Positions 47,003 through 60,245 of a DNA stretch of 64,000 nt are shown here, piece after piece. The DNA comes from Epiperipatus broadwayi (lineage: Eukaryota > Onychophora > Udeonychophora > Euonychophora > Peripatidae): positions 5,047,800 through 5,111,799 of the forward strand of contig JAQFVV010000018.1 in assembly GCA_028023455.1 (NCBI GenBank), in the 5' to 3' direction. Both the position numbers and the translations under genes were made by a program. Every line of letters starts with the position of its first letter. Position 1 is the stretch's first letter. The notes under the pieces are model-generated. The model saw only the letters and a program-made list of their open reading frames with translations. It searched no databases and was not told where the DNA came from.

Positions 47003-49880
47003 GAAAAGATCTTTCACTGAGATAAAAAAAAAAAAAAGTTAATTAAATTTCTAATGCTTGTTGACATAGATTTTTATTTTCTCCACTTCAATTTTTTATT
47101 GCTCTTTCTTAATATCCATGACATTGTTTGATAGTTATGCTGTTTAATGGTCATTAAACTTAAAATTTTCATCACTACTAAATTTTAAATACTAATATAT
47201 ATATCAGAATTTTCCTCAAATTAGTTAGATTTAAAATGATCTCTGAAATTTCAAGATCTACTTTTAACACATCAACCAATAATCGCCTGGTTTTCGTTTA
47301 TCATAATCATTTTTTTTTTTCAATTTTAAGTTAATAATCATAAAAATAATAAAAAATAGAATACTAACAGAGTTTTCATAGTTTTCTTTTTCTTCTAGGA
47401 ATATTAAAAGAAATGGATGAAATATAAAGTAAACTGAAAAGCATATTCATTAATTTATCTCCAATACAATTGATCATTACTGATATACAGACTTATGCAA
47501 TGCATTTTAGAAAAATATCTATTCATTAACAAAAAAATATTATGCCAATCCCTAAGATTAGATAAGAAATTATATATACTAGAACTTGGGATATAAACTA
47601 AAACTATTATTTATTCCATCCATTAAAAAGGTTGTTTTTATTAAAGCCAAAAATGTAATTTCTTTTAAAATCAAGTTATTAATTCCTCCTTGTTTGCAAT
47701 TTATTTTTCTTTAGTTCCAGTTCAATTTGCAATAAAATGCAATTATAATGAAATCCATTTAATCTCTACATTCATTATCATATACCTCTAATTGTTTACC
47801 ACTTCTATAATATTAGATCTAATAACTTCTCTGCCAACCAAAATTAAACTCATAAAATCATACATAACTATTAATCGTTCTTCTTAAGATACACATTTTA
47901 ACCTTATTATTCAAAAATCTAAGACTGATTTCAATGATTCTCATTATGATTATAGTTATAGAATCACCACTCATTAAATATAATGTACAATTACTTATAT
48001 GACCATAAATAGCACAATTTCAATTTGCAAAAACAGGCTCATCTACTCATTTGGTGCTTACCTTATTTAAACTCATAATTTAACATGTTAAGCAAACCAT
48101 AAAAACTGTAATTATCATACATTTAGATATATACTCAATCTTTGGCTCTAATTCTAACTTATATGATTGTTGCAACAATGTAGCACTGCCACTGTTTTTC
48201 TTTACTTAATCACAAACTTTATGTTGAAAATAGAAATTCACATTATTATGAATGAAAGATAATTCCTGGGTTTATATCACATAATTTATTTCTCAAGAGT
48301 CTCTATTGAGTTTTTTTTCTTTTTATCTCTTAAATTAACCCTCTAAATGCAAATTCCATCTTTAAGAACAACATCAAACATAGTTTGTATATAGATGATT
48401 TTTATCTTTCTACCCTCTCAAATAACTTCTGACTAAACTTTTTATCATTTTGATAATTATAGCAAAAAGTATTACTTCAACTTAATACAGACATGTTCTC
48501 CATTTAGAAAATTATATCCAGTGAAACAATTTTACAGGCTTTTCATCAATATTTTCAATTTTTCAAATCATTTACTTAAAACCAACATTCAAAAACAACT
48601 GCTAACTTCTATGAAAAAGCATTTGACTTTTCTTTTACAATATATATTTTCTTTCATGCAAAAATGTCAATTATCAATATGACCATCATGCAAAAACATG
48701 TATTTCAAGATTTCATGTGCTATTCTTGTTACAAAACTGCTTCAGAGTAAGTTTAACTTGTTTTTACAATTTTTCCTACACTCCAATCTCCAGATAATAA
48801 ATTCATCATGGAATAATAAATCTCATTGTTAAACACACTGAAATCATTCTGTCTTTATTTTCAAATAAAATTAAATATTGGATGTTTTTATAATGGCATG
48901 CCCACTATCTTCAGTAGATACTTCATAATTCAATGCTGTTTCTCATCAATTATTTTATTGTTAAGAAGCTCCAAATACTATTTCTTAGAATTATATATTT
49001 GGACTTTTTAATTAATTTTGATGTTCTTCCAATCTTCTTATTTAGCAGCTAAAATGAATTCATCCCACTTTGTGGCCATAATGAAAAAATGATCACCCAA
49101 TTTCTATTCATTGCACTGGTTTACACAAATTTAGAAATATCATAGTCACTACACTCATTCTCATGGTCTGTTATTAAATTTACTAATTAGCAACAGAGAA
49201 AGATCTCTTTTCCAATATTAGAGTCACAACTTTAATCTTATTTACTTTATGGTTACTAAAGTGCCATTTAATGATTAATTCTACTCTTCCTAATTTTATT
49301 TTATTTTAGTTTAATAAAATTAAACTTAAAGCTCTTTTTGATATTTATGCAGGATATAAAAATTTTCTTTAATTATTTTCACATTTGTTAGCAAACATAG
49401 ATCCAGGATTGTTTGTTTGATATTTACATTTCTCTATAATTTTTATAAAGTTCTTTATGCTATAGCTTCAATGTTTTGATTTCAGTATGCCCCCTTTTTT
49501 TGTTAGCTAACAAAGAATTAAGTTTGAGATTTTTTTTAAATTTACATAATCCTGCATTTTTATATACATATATTTTTTAAAGCCTGTTATTATAATCTTT
49601 TTTTTTCTTTTTTATTCAAATATAATATTTATTTACTTATTTTTTATAATTTGATATTGCATATTAATTATGTACTTCATGAATGATCTATGCAATCCTA
49701 TAAAAATTTATTTATATAACACATATCATTTTTATCTCATAAACAGGTTGATATATGAAAGGGGCATTATTTGCAGATTTATTTAAATGATTATTTGAAA
49801 ATCTGACTTGTGTATTATCATAGTAACATTTTTGGATTTGGTTGTTCTTCCAATAAGTTAATATTTGGCTATAGATATTA
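47003..49880. other. AT-rich stretch without recognised feature
   Basis: Nearly 2.9 kb with no supported gene, repeat pair or RNA motif. Confidence 0.5.
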
Positions 49881-49884
49881 ATGT

Positions 49885-52800
49885 GTCTGAAGAAAGGAGT
49901 ATATTGTTCACTAAAAGGAGACCCTTTATTTCCTCTTTGAGGCTTTAAAGAGACTGAGCAGAGCAAATTTTCTAATGTCTATTCTATATTTTCTTGTCAT
50001 TGCAATTTTTATTACTACATGATTATTCATATAGTATGTGAACATAGATGAGTTACTCACTAACATACATTAGTTATTATGGTAAGTTTATTGGCTTTTT
50101 ACTTTTAAGAAACACTGTGGTCTTTTTTTTTATTTGCATAATTGTTCTTAATTGAAATATTAGTTGAGTTTTTTGACAGCAGGATGAAGGTGTGAATTAT
50201 TTACAATCTTGGCAGACAAAACTAAATTTTGATCTTTATTCCAAGGAGGCAGTGATTAGCAATCAAAGATGGAAGTTGCTAAGAATCCTATGATTTTGGA
50301 TCCAGGTTGTTAATTGATTACGATCTTTTATTTAGGTACTTACAACTGCAGATGAATCAAGTGAAAAAGTACTGCACAAATGGCAAAAAGAATTGTCTAA
50401 TATTAAATTGAACATTGTTAAATTTTGTGAAGTTAAATGAAAAGGTTAGGAGACAATTATTTTAAAAAGTGGAAATGCACAAGTGAAGTGGGATTTATCA
50501 TGAATAAAAAGTGGAAGAATGATATTGTGGAGATTGATAATATATTAGATAATGACAAGATTAGTCAATCCAACTTAATGGAAGATATAAAATGCAGATA
50601 ATTCAGGTTTGTACTCCAACAAGTTCTTTTTGTGATGAAGAAGTAGAGGATTTTTATATGGATGTACAAAAGGCTTTTGATCAAATTAAACATTTTAAAA
50701 TTATCATAGAAAGTTTAATGCTAGATTTGGAAAATTATTGAAAGCTGAAATTGCTATGGATAAATTTAGTTATGGTTACAGAAATAAGAGGACATACACT
50801 TGTTGAGTTTGAAGAAAAAGAAAAATTATATTATGGAATTGTTGGTTGGGTTTTTTTTCGAGAAAAATGCTAAATGGATATAAACATGAAAGCATCCAAG
50901 TGAAGATAGAGTGGAATTTATTGTATCTTGACTAACAGAACATTTGTATTTCAATTTTCATGTTTTTACAATGGCCATCAATTAGTGAGATGTAAAATAC
51001 ATGTTAATTCAAAACTAGAGAAATAAAAATTATTAAGAAAACAATACTCATAGTTGATATTCCTAACTTTCAAAACATTCCATTGAGTTTAAATTAGAAT
51101 TTAAAAATCATTTAAAAATATTAACAGATTTTGAAGAGGGTTCAGATTTGAATGAAATCAATAGAAAGATAATTAAACACTAATAAGAATTGCAACCAAG
51201 ATAGCTGGTACAAGAATATAGCAATTGGTAAGTAAATTTTCTACTGAGATCAGACAATTTATGAAGAAAAGAAGGAATATAGAAATTTATAAAAATGATC
51301 CATTTAAAAAGAATTACATATCTACAGGTGTGTCAAATGGATAGAAAAAGAATTAATAACTATATGAGAAAATGTAAGTGTGATTTAGCATAGAAAGCTG
51401 TAGAAGAGAATATTGGTAGGAAACATATTTTTTATAATAGGAAGAAAAGATGAAACTATTCCTAAACAAAAAAGATGACTTCATGATATGGGAGAAGAGT
51501 TTTGTAAAAAAATTATATATCAATAAAAAAATTAAAAAAAAACCTATCTCCTACATTTATTACATATTCTGAATTGTCCAGCATTTTAAATGAAGAAGTG
51601 ATATATGTAATTAAGTATATGAAGAAAGAGAAAGTTCTAGGAAATGATGGAAATGTTATTGATATCTTAAAAAAAGCAGGTGAAGAAAAAAAAATGTTGG
51701 CTAAATTATATATGAAATGTCTGATAAAAATGTACCATATTATTTAAAGATTGCACTATTAACATTAATGTTTAAAAGAGTGGTAAAGAAAATATTAGAA
51801 ATTATCATTCTAACAAAATTTTTACTAAAATAATTACAATTCATCTACATCAAACTTTCTGTTTTAACCATTGTGTTCAAACACAGTGGATCATATTCAA
51901 GTATTGAGAGAAATTAGAGAAAAGGTCATTGAATATGAATAACCATTATGCTTTGAATTTGTAGATTTTGAAAAGATATTTGATTCTATAAAAATTTCTT
52001 GAATTTTTAAAGCATTGGAATATCAAGATATAGACCCAGAATAGTCATAGTCTGAAGAATATTTATCAAAATGCAACTGTGAAGATTATATTGCATGGTG
52101 ATACTAAGAACCTTAATTATTGAAAAGGATTATGACAAAATGACCATATATCTTCAAAACATTTTACAGCAGTTTTGCAAGAAATTTTTACGGATTAAAA
52201 TGAGAAGTTAAGACAATAAAAATAAATGGAGATTTTTAAATCATCTAAATTTTGTTAATTATATAGCTTCTTTTGCAAATAATGTTCAGAGCTTCGGAAA
52301 ATGTTGCAAAAATTTTTAGATGAAAGTAAAAAAGTAGAACTAAAAATAAATTTTCTCAAAAGAAGAAAGTAAAGATTTATAATGATGAATTAGAGATTAC
52401 AACTACAAATATCTTGGTTAGTTTATTAATATAGATGGAAACATAATGAATGGAATTAATAATTAAATTAATTTTAGATGGAGTGCTTTTGGCAGAAATA
52501 ATATTAAAAAGAAATATGTCCATGAGTTTAAAAATATGATTTTTAATAAATGTGTTTTATCAATTCTTACTTATGGATATTGAGCACTTAGGCAGTGAAT
52601 CATGAAGGGATATAAATTAGGTGTAAGAAGAAGGAATCGAAAATTAAATACATGGATGAAAGAATAAACATGTCTTAATGATAAAATTGACTAACTTATT
52701 GAAGTAAAGCTGGGCTGGAAATATTATTGAAAAAGATGACAATGGATGAACAGTTGAAGTCTTAATAAAATGGATTCCAAGAGAGAATATGTGAGCCAGA

Positions 52801-52931
52801 TGGATGAAATGAGGAAATTTGCTCACATAATGAGGAGCAGAGATGTTATATATAGGAAAAACTGGTTAAAATGAAGAGACTTCTATCCTGCAGTGGATCA
52901 ATAGCAATTGAAAATAATGATGATGATGATA
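49885..52931 (+). pseudogene. Decayed RTE-type LINE, second copy
   Basis: It is collinear with 24447-27744 from the leader (AAAAGGAGACCCTTTATTTCC) through the endonuclease, the RT (a KGKAPGNDG remnant near 51620, a KAFDSI remnant near 51970) to the terminal GATGATGATGAT. Many substitutions, small deletions and stop codons break every domain. The loss is spread evenly and CpG is nearly absent, so this is an old insertion. No functional product is possible. Confidence 0.85.
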
Positions 52932-52934
52932 TTA

Positions 52935-54760
52935 TTCAGTTAATATTTTTAATAATAATTTGCTTTAAAAGTAGAATTTGGGAGAAAGAGAAGAAAAGGA
53001 ATGCAGAAAATAAAAATTATAGATAATCCAAAATTTACAGTAGATATATATTTAATGGAATCCTAATGACAGATATTTTTGATTTACAGCAACATTTTTC
53101 AAAATAATCCAACAGTCATATATCATAGTTGAAACTTATTCATTCTCAATTTTGTTTTTAATTAATTCATACTTGGGGGTTTTAAAATCAAAAATATTTG
53201 GTCTAGGCTTTATTTTTAAGAATTACTTCAGTTTTGCAAAGAAGTCCATATTTTTTATTAATAAACACAATTGCTAATGACTGATGTTTATAAAACTGAG
53301 AAACTATTTGAATAAATTGATTGAATGTTACAAATACTAATAGTGTTAGCCATCTTGGATTTGGTCAGTCTAGAATTTAGTAATTTTATAAAAAAAATTA
53401 CAGTGAATTTTTGTTATAAATAGATATGTTCTTGTTAGTATTGTATCTTGCGAAAAAATTAATATCCTGAATCAAAACATTCCCACAAAGTGATGTTTTT
53501 TTTCAACTAATTGAATGATGCCAATATAACTTAAATTATGCTTTTTTGACCAATGAATCATCTGATCCAATTAATAAAAAATATAATTACATAGTGTGTA
53601 TGTGTAATTAAATATTAAAAAGTATAAATATTTATTAAAATTAAATGAAGTTGCAATTTATCAAATAGTTTAATGTAGTCTTTTAATACGGGAAAAGTAG
53701 TAATTGCCTTAAAATCAAATGGTAGTCTAAAAATAGAAATGTAAAGCTTTTTGTAATTATGAAGATTCTAGAGAACTGCATTTTTTTTTCACATTGAACC
53801 ATACCTAGAAACTGTGGGACTTGGAAAAGTCACAATACTCATCCACATCTTAGCTGAAAGCAATAAAGGATCTATGTACTTGTTAAAGGCCCTCTCAGTC
53901 TATAATAATTTAAGTAAGCCTTCAGATGAAACTAACACTATGTAAGAAATTCATTAAATTCTATTATAAATTACATTTTCACATTTTACTTTCCTCAAGT
54001 AATAATATGTACTATAGTTATATTAAATGTTCATTTAAACTATTTTGATTTAGTTGTCTCTTTATTTTAAATTGTGTGTGTGTTGGGATTTATATTTAAA
54101 ATCACAATTGCAATCTGCTTGCTTCTGGACATAGCAATTAAAATGTCATGGTTTACAAGATTATTTTTAAAATTTATTAATAACCTAAAGCAATTTTCTT
54201 CCAAAATCACTATTTGATATCAGATGTTACTGCTTAATAAATCTTTATCCAGTGTTGTCTTATCCAAATATCCTCAGATTTTCTAGATTATTGTATTTAT
54301 CAATGAGGAACTTTTGAATGTTTGAACTGAACAGTTAGACTTTTTGGATCTAATGTATTTTTCCTCTAGTAGTCACTTTTTGAATTTTTTGGTTGTATTA
54401 TCAAACTACCAGTCCAAATTGAAAAAGTCATACATTTTTTCAATCCAATCCAATTTGCTTGCATCCTGATATAGATCTGAATCTGCTTCAGTTTCTATAT
54501 ATAATAGTGAGTTCAGTTTTTATTAACCCTGTGTCATTTTTTAGTTATAAAACATATATATACTGCTAAATATCATGATTTTTGCTTACATATTTTGCTA
54601 TCTAGTAGCAATCTGGCAGCAAATTTCTTCCACTCTCACTATGTTTTTACCATCTATATAGAAAAATGTATAATTAAAGATCATGTCATATTTCAATAAC
54701 AGCAGTTCTGGCCAAAGAATCACTATAATATATTGAATCTGAACTGGATTTAAATGTATA
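52935..54760. other. AT-rich stretch without recognised feature
   Basis: Near 53795-53890 a stretch with ACCATACCTAGAAACTG and GGGACTTGG faintly resembles an old tRNA-type SINE in reverse, but the boxes are too changed to call. Confidence 0.4.
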
Positions 54761-54761
54761 T

Positions 54762-55170
54762 TGTAACAGGTGAAGTGAGCAGACAACAGCAAAATCACCA
54801 CTAAGGCATTTTATACCACCACAGCTCGTTCCAACTCCCATGTTTTATACCACCACAGCTCATTCCACTCCCACATGATAACTCATTTTATTTAGCCTGG
54901 GGATCAGAGAAAGGGAGAGACTTTTAAAACTAACTTATAACTATCTAATTTCCCTTGTGACAAAGAAGACATCCAGTGCAATGTGTGTGAAGTGAGCAGA
55001 CAACAGAAACATTACCACTAAGGTGTTTTATACTACCACAGCTCGTTCCACTCCCACATGATAACTCATTTTATTTAGCCTGGGGATCAGAGAAAGGGAG
55101 AGACTCTTAAAACTAACTTACAACTATCTAATTTCCCTTGTGACCAAGAAGACATGCAGTGCAATGTGTA
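54762..55170. repeat. Tandem duplication, ~200-bp unit
   Basis: GTGAAGTGAGCAGACAACAG begins both units (about 54771 and 54988), and each ends with the motif CAGTGCAATGTG. The first unit contains an extra ~30-bp internal duplication (TTTTATACCACCACAGCTC twice). No ORF or ribozyme core is seen. Its terminal motif is the site into which repeat B is inserted. Confidence 0.7.
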
Positions 55171-55293
55171 TATATATATATATATACATGCAGTGCAATG
55201 TCCACAGATGGCGTCCTACCAAAAACACCTATCAAGCGTATGTTTTCGTTTACATAAACGTCAGAGTAGTTAGTATTCACTATCTCTAACTAT

Positions 55294-55352
55294 AATTCCA
55301 CTTTCAGATCATGATTTCAAGCTATTTGCTATCGTCAGTGAAAGACAGGAAT
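55294..55352 (-). ncRNA. Type I hammerhead ribozyme candidate (B1)
   Basis: Minus strand: CTGACGA (55332-55338), stem II AGC/GCT around an A-rich loop, GAAA (55315-55318), self-complementary stem III ATCATGAT, cleavage triplet ATC (C at 55307). Stem I pairs six bases next to the core (TCTTTCA side with TGAAAG), then an internal loop, then AATTCC-like pairing: the same shape as A1. The base pair at the foot of stem II is weak. Confidence 0.6.
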
Positions 55353-55702
55353 AAAGAAACTAGATCTAAATACAAACTCTGAGCGTTTATGAAACAATTT
55401 CTATTCAGCTTGCAAGCGTGAATTTTTTAGACACGTAATGTCTTCAAACTCAGCATAGCAAACCAGATAGCTATATGGGTCTGATCTCAGTTCAGCATCA
55501 CCACATAGTAGAAGCCTCTGCAATCTCTATCATTGCTAGAAAGACCTCAAAGGTACATTTATGATAAACAAAAATGCAAGTTAAAAAACTTGCTAACGCT
55601 TGTATTTATGTCCACAGATGGCGTCCTACCAAAAACACCTATCAAGCGTATATTTCGTTTACATAAACGTCAGAGTAGTTAGTATTCACTATCTCTAACT
55701 AT

Positions 55703-55761
55703 AATTCCACTTTCAGATCATGATTTCAAGCTATTTGCTATCGTCAGTGAAAGACAGGAAT
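55703..55761 (-). ncRNA. Type I hammerhead ribozyme candidate (B2)
   Basis: Identical core to B1 (CTGACGA at 55741-55747, GAAA at 55724-55727), 409 bases further on. Cleavage at both sites would release a unit of about 410 nt, the monomer length. Confidence 0.6.
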
Positions 55762-55854
55762 AAAGAAACTAGATCTAAATACAAACTCTGAGCGTTTATG
55801 AAACAATTTCTATTCAGCTTGCAAGCGTGAATTTTTTAGACACGCAATGCAATG

Positions 55855-55855
<1 letters not shown>

Positions 55856-55896
<41 letters not shown>

Positions 55897-55910
55897 CGTG
55901 TGTGTGTGTA
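55856..55910. repeat. (TA)n(TG)n microsatellite
   Basis: A TA run changes into a TG run with one CG interruption. It joins repeat B to the 3' end of the minus-strand Penelope-like copy; such simple tails often mark retroelement 3' ends. Confidence 0.8.
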
Positions 55911-57143
55911 ATGGTAATTGAAATAATAAATTTAACAGTTTACAAACTATTACAAACAATCCTTAAATTCGCAGACGTACTTTCAGTTGATTTCTTAAAC
56001 CTGCCTCAACTGCCATTAAATTCAAAATCAAAAGTGGAAGCAAATGTCATCAATTCAAATTCCACAAATCTTGTATTTTAATGTTAGCAGCTTGTTGATT
56101 TATTAAATGCATTTTATTCATGTTTATAAAAATTGCCTCTTTAATTTTTCTTTTACAATGGTTTCTCTCTTCATGAAGAATTTTCACATTTTCAAAATCA
56201 AATTTAAATTTATATTTACATGTTTTTTCGTGATCAAAGAAAACTCAAGGAGATATTAAATCACCATTATATTTACTTTTTACAGGCTTATATAACAATT
56301 CATGCTCCTTCAATCTTTTCTCAATACTGCACCTAGATTCACCTATATATGATAGCATGCAATCACAAAAAATTTGATACATAACATTACTTTTCTGCTT
56401 GACAGGTATGACATCCTTAGAATTATTGACAAATTTATTAATATTGTTTGGAATATAGAATGAAACATTAAACACATTCTTATATAAATCCTTAAAAAAT
56501 TTCACTTCTGGATTTGAAATAAATGAAATAGATATCCATTGTTTACTATTAATCTTCATTTCCTTTAAATTATTATAACTATTTTTAAATTGACATAAAG
56601 TATTGTTTATTTGTTCCATTTTATAACCAACATCAAGCAATTCCTTGGCAAGCATTTCAATATTTTTCAGTTTATCACTTTGGTAATGACATAAATTTTC
56701 ATTCCGAAACAAAAAAGATCTAAAACTTGCCATCTTATGCATCATTGGTACTTTTGATTTACAATTTATATATCCTCTTTTTTGCAGTGGCTTAATTATT
56801 AGTTTATAATTTAATATACTGTTATCTCTTGTAATCATTAAATCTAAATAGTTAATATTATTGTCCTGTTCCTTATCAATAGTCCATTTCAAGCCATTCA
56901 ACTTATTTAATTCCTCTACAAGTAAATTTATACTATTAGTATTTCCACAAACAAAAACATCATCCACATATCTTTTGTAAATTTTAATATCTCCAAAAGT
57001 ACACATATTTAAAATACTACTCTCATATGTAGATAAAATGAAATTGCAAACTTGTGCAACTACAGGCAGACCCATAGGCCAACCTTTAGACATCTTATAA
57101 TATTGTCCTTCAAAAGATGCAACAATGTTATCATTAAAAAAAT
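55911..57143 (-). mobile_element. Penelope-like element, 5'-truncated copy on minus strand
   Basis: Its sequence is repeated in opposite orientation at 57168-58100. It contains the RT from motif B onwards, the linker and a GIY-YIG nuclease. The 3' end reads into the TG/TA microsatellite. Head-to-head truncated copies are common in Penelope-like insertions. Confidence 0.8.
56245..57093 (-). pseudogene. Penelope-like RT/GIY-YIG protein, both ends lost
   Basis: 282 residues remain open. The RT part starts inside motif B (SKGWPMGLPVVAQVC) and carries the catalytic YVDDVF box (D44, D45); motif A and the fingers are missing. A linker with KMASFRSFLFRNENLCHY follows. The nuclease shows MYQIFC (residues 238-243), SYIGES (Y249-G251), R260 and H264 in KRLKEH, so its GIY-YIG core looks intact. 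The frame breaks near residue 282 by a small change; homologous codons of the true C-terminus continue further on in the DNA. Such proteins nick DNA and reverse-transcribe in the nucleus, but this copy lacks the RT N-terminus. Confidence 0.8.
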
Positions 57144-57167
57144 AATAATAATATTAAATATTTAAAT

Positions 57168-58092
57168 TTAATGATTACAAGAGATAACAGTATATTAAAT
57201 TATAAACTAATAATTAAGCCACTGCAAAAAAGTGGATATATAAATTGTAAATCAAAAGTGCCAATGATGCATAAGATGGCAAGTTTTAGATCTTTTTTGT
57301 TTCGGAATGAAAATTTATGTCATTACCAAAGAGATAAACTGAAAAATATTGAAATATTTGCCAAGGAATTGCTTGATGTTGGTTAAAAAATGGAACAAAT
57401 AAACAATACTTTATGTCAATTTAAAAAAAGTTATAATAATTTAAAGGAAATGAAGATTAATAGTAAACAATGGATATCTATTCCATTTATTTCAAATCCA
57501 CAAGTGAAATTTTTTAAGGATTTATATAAGAATGTGTTTAATGTTTCATTCTACATACCAAACAATATTAATAAATTTGTCAATAATTCTAAGGATGTCA
57601 TACCTGTCATGCAGAAAAGTAATGTTATATATCAAATTTTTTGTGATTGTATGCTATCATATATAAGTGAATCTAGGTGCAGTATTGAGAAAAGATTGAA
57701 GGAACATGAATTGTTATATAAGCATGTAAAAAGTAAAAATAATGGTGATTTATTATGTTCTTCAGTTTTTTTTGATCACGAAAGAACATGTAAATATAAA
57801 TTTAAATTTGATTCTGAAAATGTGAAAATTTTTCATGGAGAGAGAAACCATTGTAAAAGAAAAATTAAAGAGGCAATTTTTATAAACAGGAATAAAATAC
57901 ATTTAATAAATCGACAAGCTGCTAACATTAAAATACAAGATTCATGGAATTTGAATTGATGACATTTGCTTCCGCTTTTAATTTTGAATTTAATGGCAGT
58001 TGAGGCAGGTTTAAGAAATTAACTGAGAGTACTTCTGTGGATTTAAGGATTGTTTGTAATAGTTGGTAAAGTGTTAAATTTATTATTTCAAT

Positions 58093-58100
<8 letters not shown>
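57168..58100 (+). mobile_element. Penelope-like element, shorter truncated copy on plus strand
   Basis: It mirrors 55911-56840. It starts at the ITRDNS codons, so the entire RT core is absent, and ends with the same 3' UTR (GGCAGTTGAGGCAGG; TTTATTATTTCAATTA). Only ~25 bases separate it from the minus copy, which makes a long hairpin of about 0.93-kb arms with a ~0.3-kb loop. Confidence 0.8.
57171..57959 (+). pseudogene. Penelope-like linker and GIY-YIG nuclease fragment
   Basis: One frame throughout, broken once by TAA at 57384-57386 where the sister copy has TAT. After the linker, the nuclease reads IYQIFC...SYISES: the Gly of YIG is Ser here, a change expected to harm the fold. Unlike its sister it keeps the natural C-terminus (HERTCKYKF ... 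QDSWNLN). Confidence 0.75.
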
Positions 58101-58362
<262 letters not shown>

Positions 58363-59844
58363 TGTGTCAGAATGGGTTCAAACCCAGTCACAAATATAGT
58401 ATTTAATCGGTAGACATATATAGAAGTAAAGATATATATAATGTTTAATTTTGTTATTACATGGTGGTGATTACAAATACATAAACATGGGGGGAGGGGA
58501 CTGTCATTTTAAATGATATATATGTGTGTGTGATAAATGCGTGTATAAATAAATTAAGTAGTGAAAAGAGAGAAATGAGATTTTTTGTTTCATGTTGAAA
58601 AACTAGAGTTTTCCAGCAGAACGGGATTTTATTGTTCTGTTATATTAAAATAGAAACTACGACACGAGTTATCACATGTCTAACGGATCTGGTTATTCCA
58701 CATTGAAGATCGGAAGTGAGGTAAAAAAGAAGCTTCTAGAAACAATGGAGGGGGCTATAAAAGCGAGCCACCCAGAATGCATAGGATCTTTTTCCGGCAG
58801 AGCTACAATAGTAAACAACTAAACGAGTTAATATTTAAAATTATATAATGGTGGTTTCAACAGATATGTCCAGGTAAAAGAAGCTGCATCGGATTCAGGC
58901 CCCTGATCCCAACCTGCTGCAGCTGCCTCAATAAAACCAGGATGCCTCGAACAACACATAATTCCAGCATGGAATCAAGTGAACCTCATCAGCCAATGGA
59001 CATAAAGATCTAGGATCATTACCTTGAATGGCCTAATTACCTGCAGAACAGAACTATATAATAAATAAATAAAAATTGCTTCTGCTACTTCCCGGGAAAG
59101 CAGGTAAAGAACTTTAATCATTGATCTTTTTAAATCTTCTTTATAAAAAGAAAATTTTTGTATTTTCAATAATCAGTGAAGGTGACTTGTGAACTAACTT
59201 TATAATATTTCTTTAAAGCTTCATTCCATTACGGACGTAAGAAAGCAACGAGTGTTAAAAGTCACATGATACAAACTTTCGTAGTATCGATCTTCGCTAC
59301 TTAAGATATGTATGTGAGATCTATTAAAAGAATGACGTATGATTGCGATTTGAAATGACAGAGTGCTAAATATTGTTTTTTTTTATAATATTAAATAAAT
59401 ATATATCAAGAAAGTAGAGTATTGACTCAGTTTAATTATTTATAAATCCATTTATTTAGTTTATGATTGTTTTAGATATTTTTAGGTTTAAAAATAAAAA
59501 TAAAAGGGAACTCTTTACCCCATTCTTAGCTGCTCACGGCTGTGATGTCACCTGACCATGAGACTGAGCTAGCTGATGGTCAAAACCTGTCTCACATTAT
59601 GTAAATAATATTCTTGTTGGTAATATATCCACTTCATGTAATACTTATATTCGTATAGGTTTGGTGCTTGGTGTCCTTTGGACGACCATAAATACGCGTT
59701 GGAGATGTATTACAGTTGCAAGAATAACCCATAGGTTTAAATAATAATATTTTGGGTCGAATCAATTAATTAAATATTAATACACCTTATACATATTCGA
59801 TAGTACATATGTGTCTAGTGAGGGGTAAATAGGGTTTTGTTATA
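58363..59844 (+). repeat. 5' LTR of element 2
   Basis: It begins TGTGTC (TGTGAC in the 3' LTR) and ends TTTTGTTATA. The first 30 bases fold: TGTGAC with GTCACA, with GGTTCGAACC palindromic inside (best preserved in the 3' copy). The start lies directly in (TA)n. Confidence 0.85.
58756..58763 (+). promoter_or_regulatory. TATA box of the element 2 LTR
   Basis: GGGGGCTATAAAAGCGAGC is a textbook TATA context, conserved in the 3' LTR at 61792-61799. Transcription would be expected to start ~25-35 bases further on, in the stretch with GGCAGAGCTACAATAG. Confidence 0.65.
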
Positions 59845-59845
59845 A

Positions 59846-59863
59846 TGGCATCCCAACTAAAGG
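59846..59863 (+). other. Primer-binding-like site of element 2
   Basis: TGGCATCCCAACTAAAGG starts 1 base after the LTR end. It resembles TGGCACCCAACATGGGG of the tandem array. Confidence 0.5.
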
Positions 59864-59911
59864 GCTTCGAAGAGAAGTAGAGGGGAATGGGGAGAGTTAG
59901 GAGATATTAGA

Positions 59912-60245
59912 AATACGTTAATAAAGCGAAAGGTTTTATATTTTATTGAAGAAAGGGTTGTTTAGATATATAGTTCAAATGAAGTGTTAAATAAGTCAAA
60001 GGGTGTTAATTTGTTAAATGTATATCTATTAAGAAATAACCAGTTTTGTCAGTTCATAGATGCACAATAGATCAAACATATACGCTAATAAAGCGAAAGG
60101 TTTTATATTTTATTGAAGAAAGGGTTGTTTAGATATATAGTTCAAATGAAACATTAAATAAATCAAAGGTCGTTAATTTGTTAAATGTATATCTATTAAG
60201 AAATAACCAGTTTTGTCAGTTCATAGATGTGCAATAGGTCAACCA
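59912..60245 (+). repeat. Tandem duplication, 167-bp unit, in the element 2 leader
   Basis: ATAAAGCGAAAGGTTTTATA recurs at 59921 and 60088, and both units continue in step through AACCAGTTTTGTCAGTTCATAG. Element 1 has a different tandem repeat in the same place between primer site and gag. Confidence 0.85.

Larger units (their letters stand above)
55202..55843 (-). mobile_element. Retrozyme-like tandem repeat B (410-bp monomer, 1.57 copies)
   Basis: TCCACAGATGGCGTCC starts at 55201 and 55611; the copies are nearly identical over their ~233-bp overlap. The block is flanked by GCAGTGCAATGT (55190-55201) and GCAATGCAATGT (55844-55855), a near-perfect 12-bp target-site duplication. Each copy carries a minus-strand hammerhead. 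There is no ORF. It lies ~55 bases from the 3' end of a Penelope-like copy on the same strand. Confidence 0.7.

Noticed and set aside
53795-53890. SINE-like stretch in reverse orientation
   Set aside because: Box A and box B cannot be identified with confidence.
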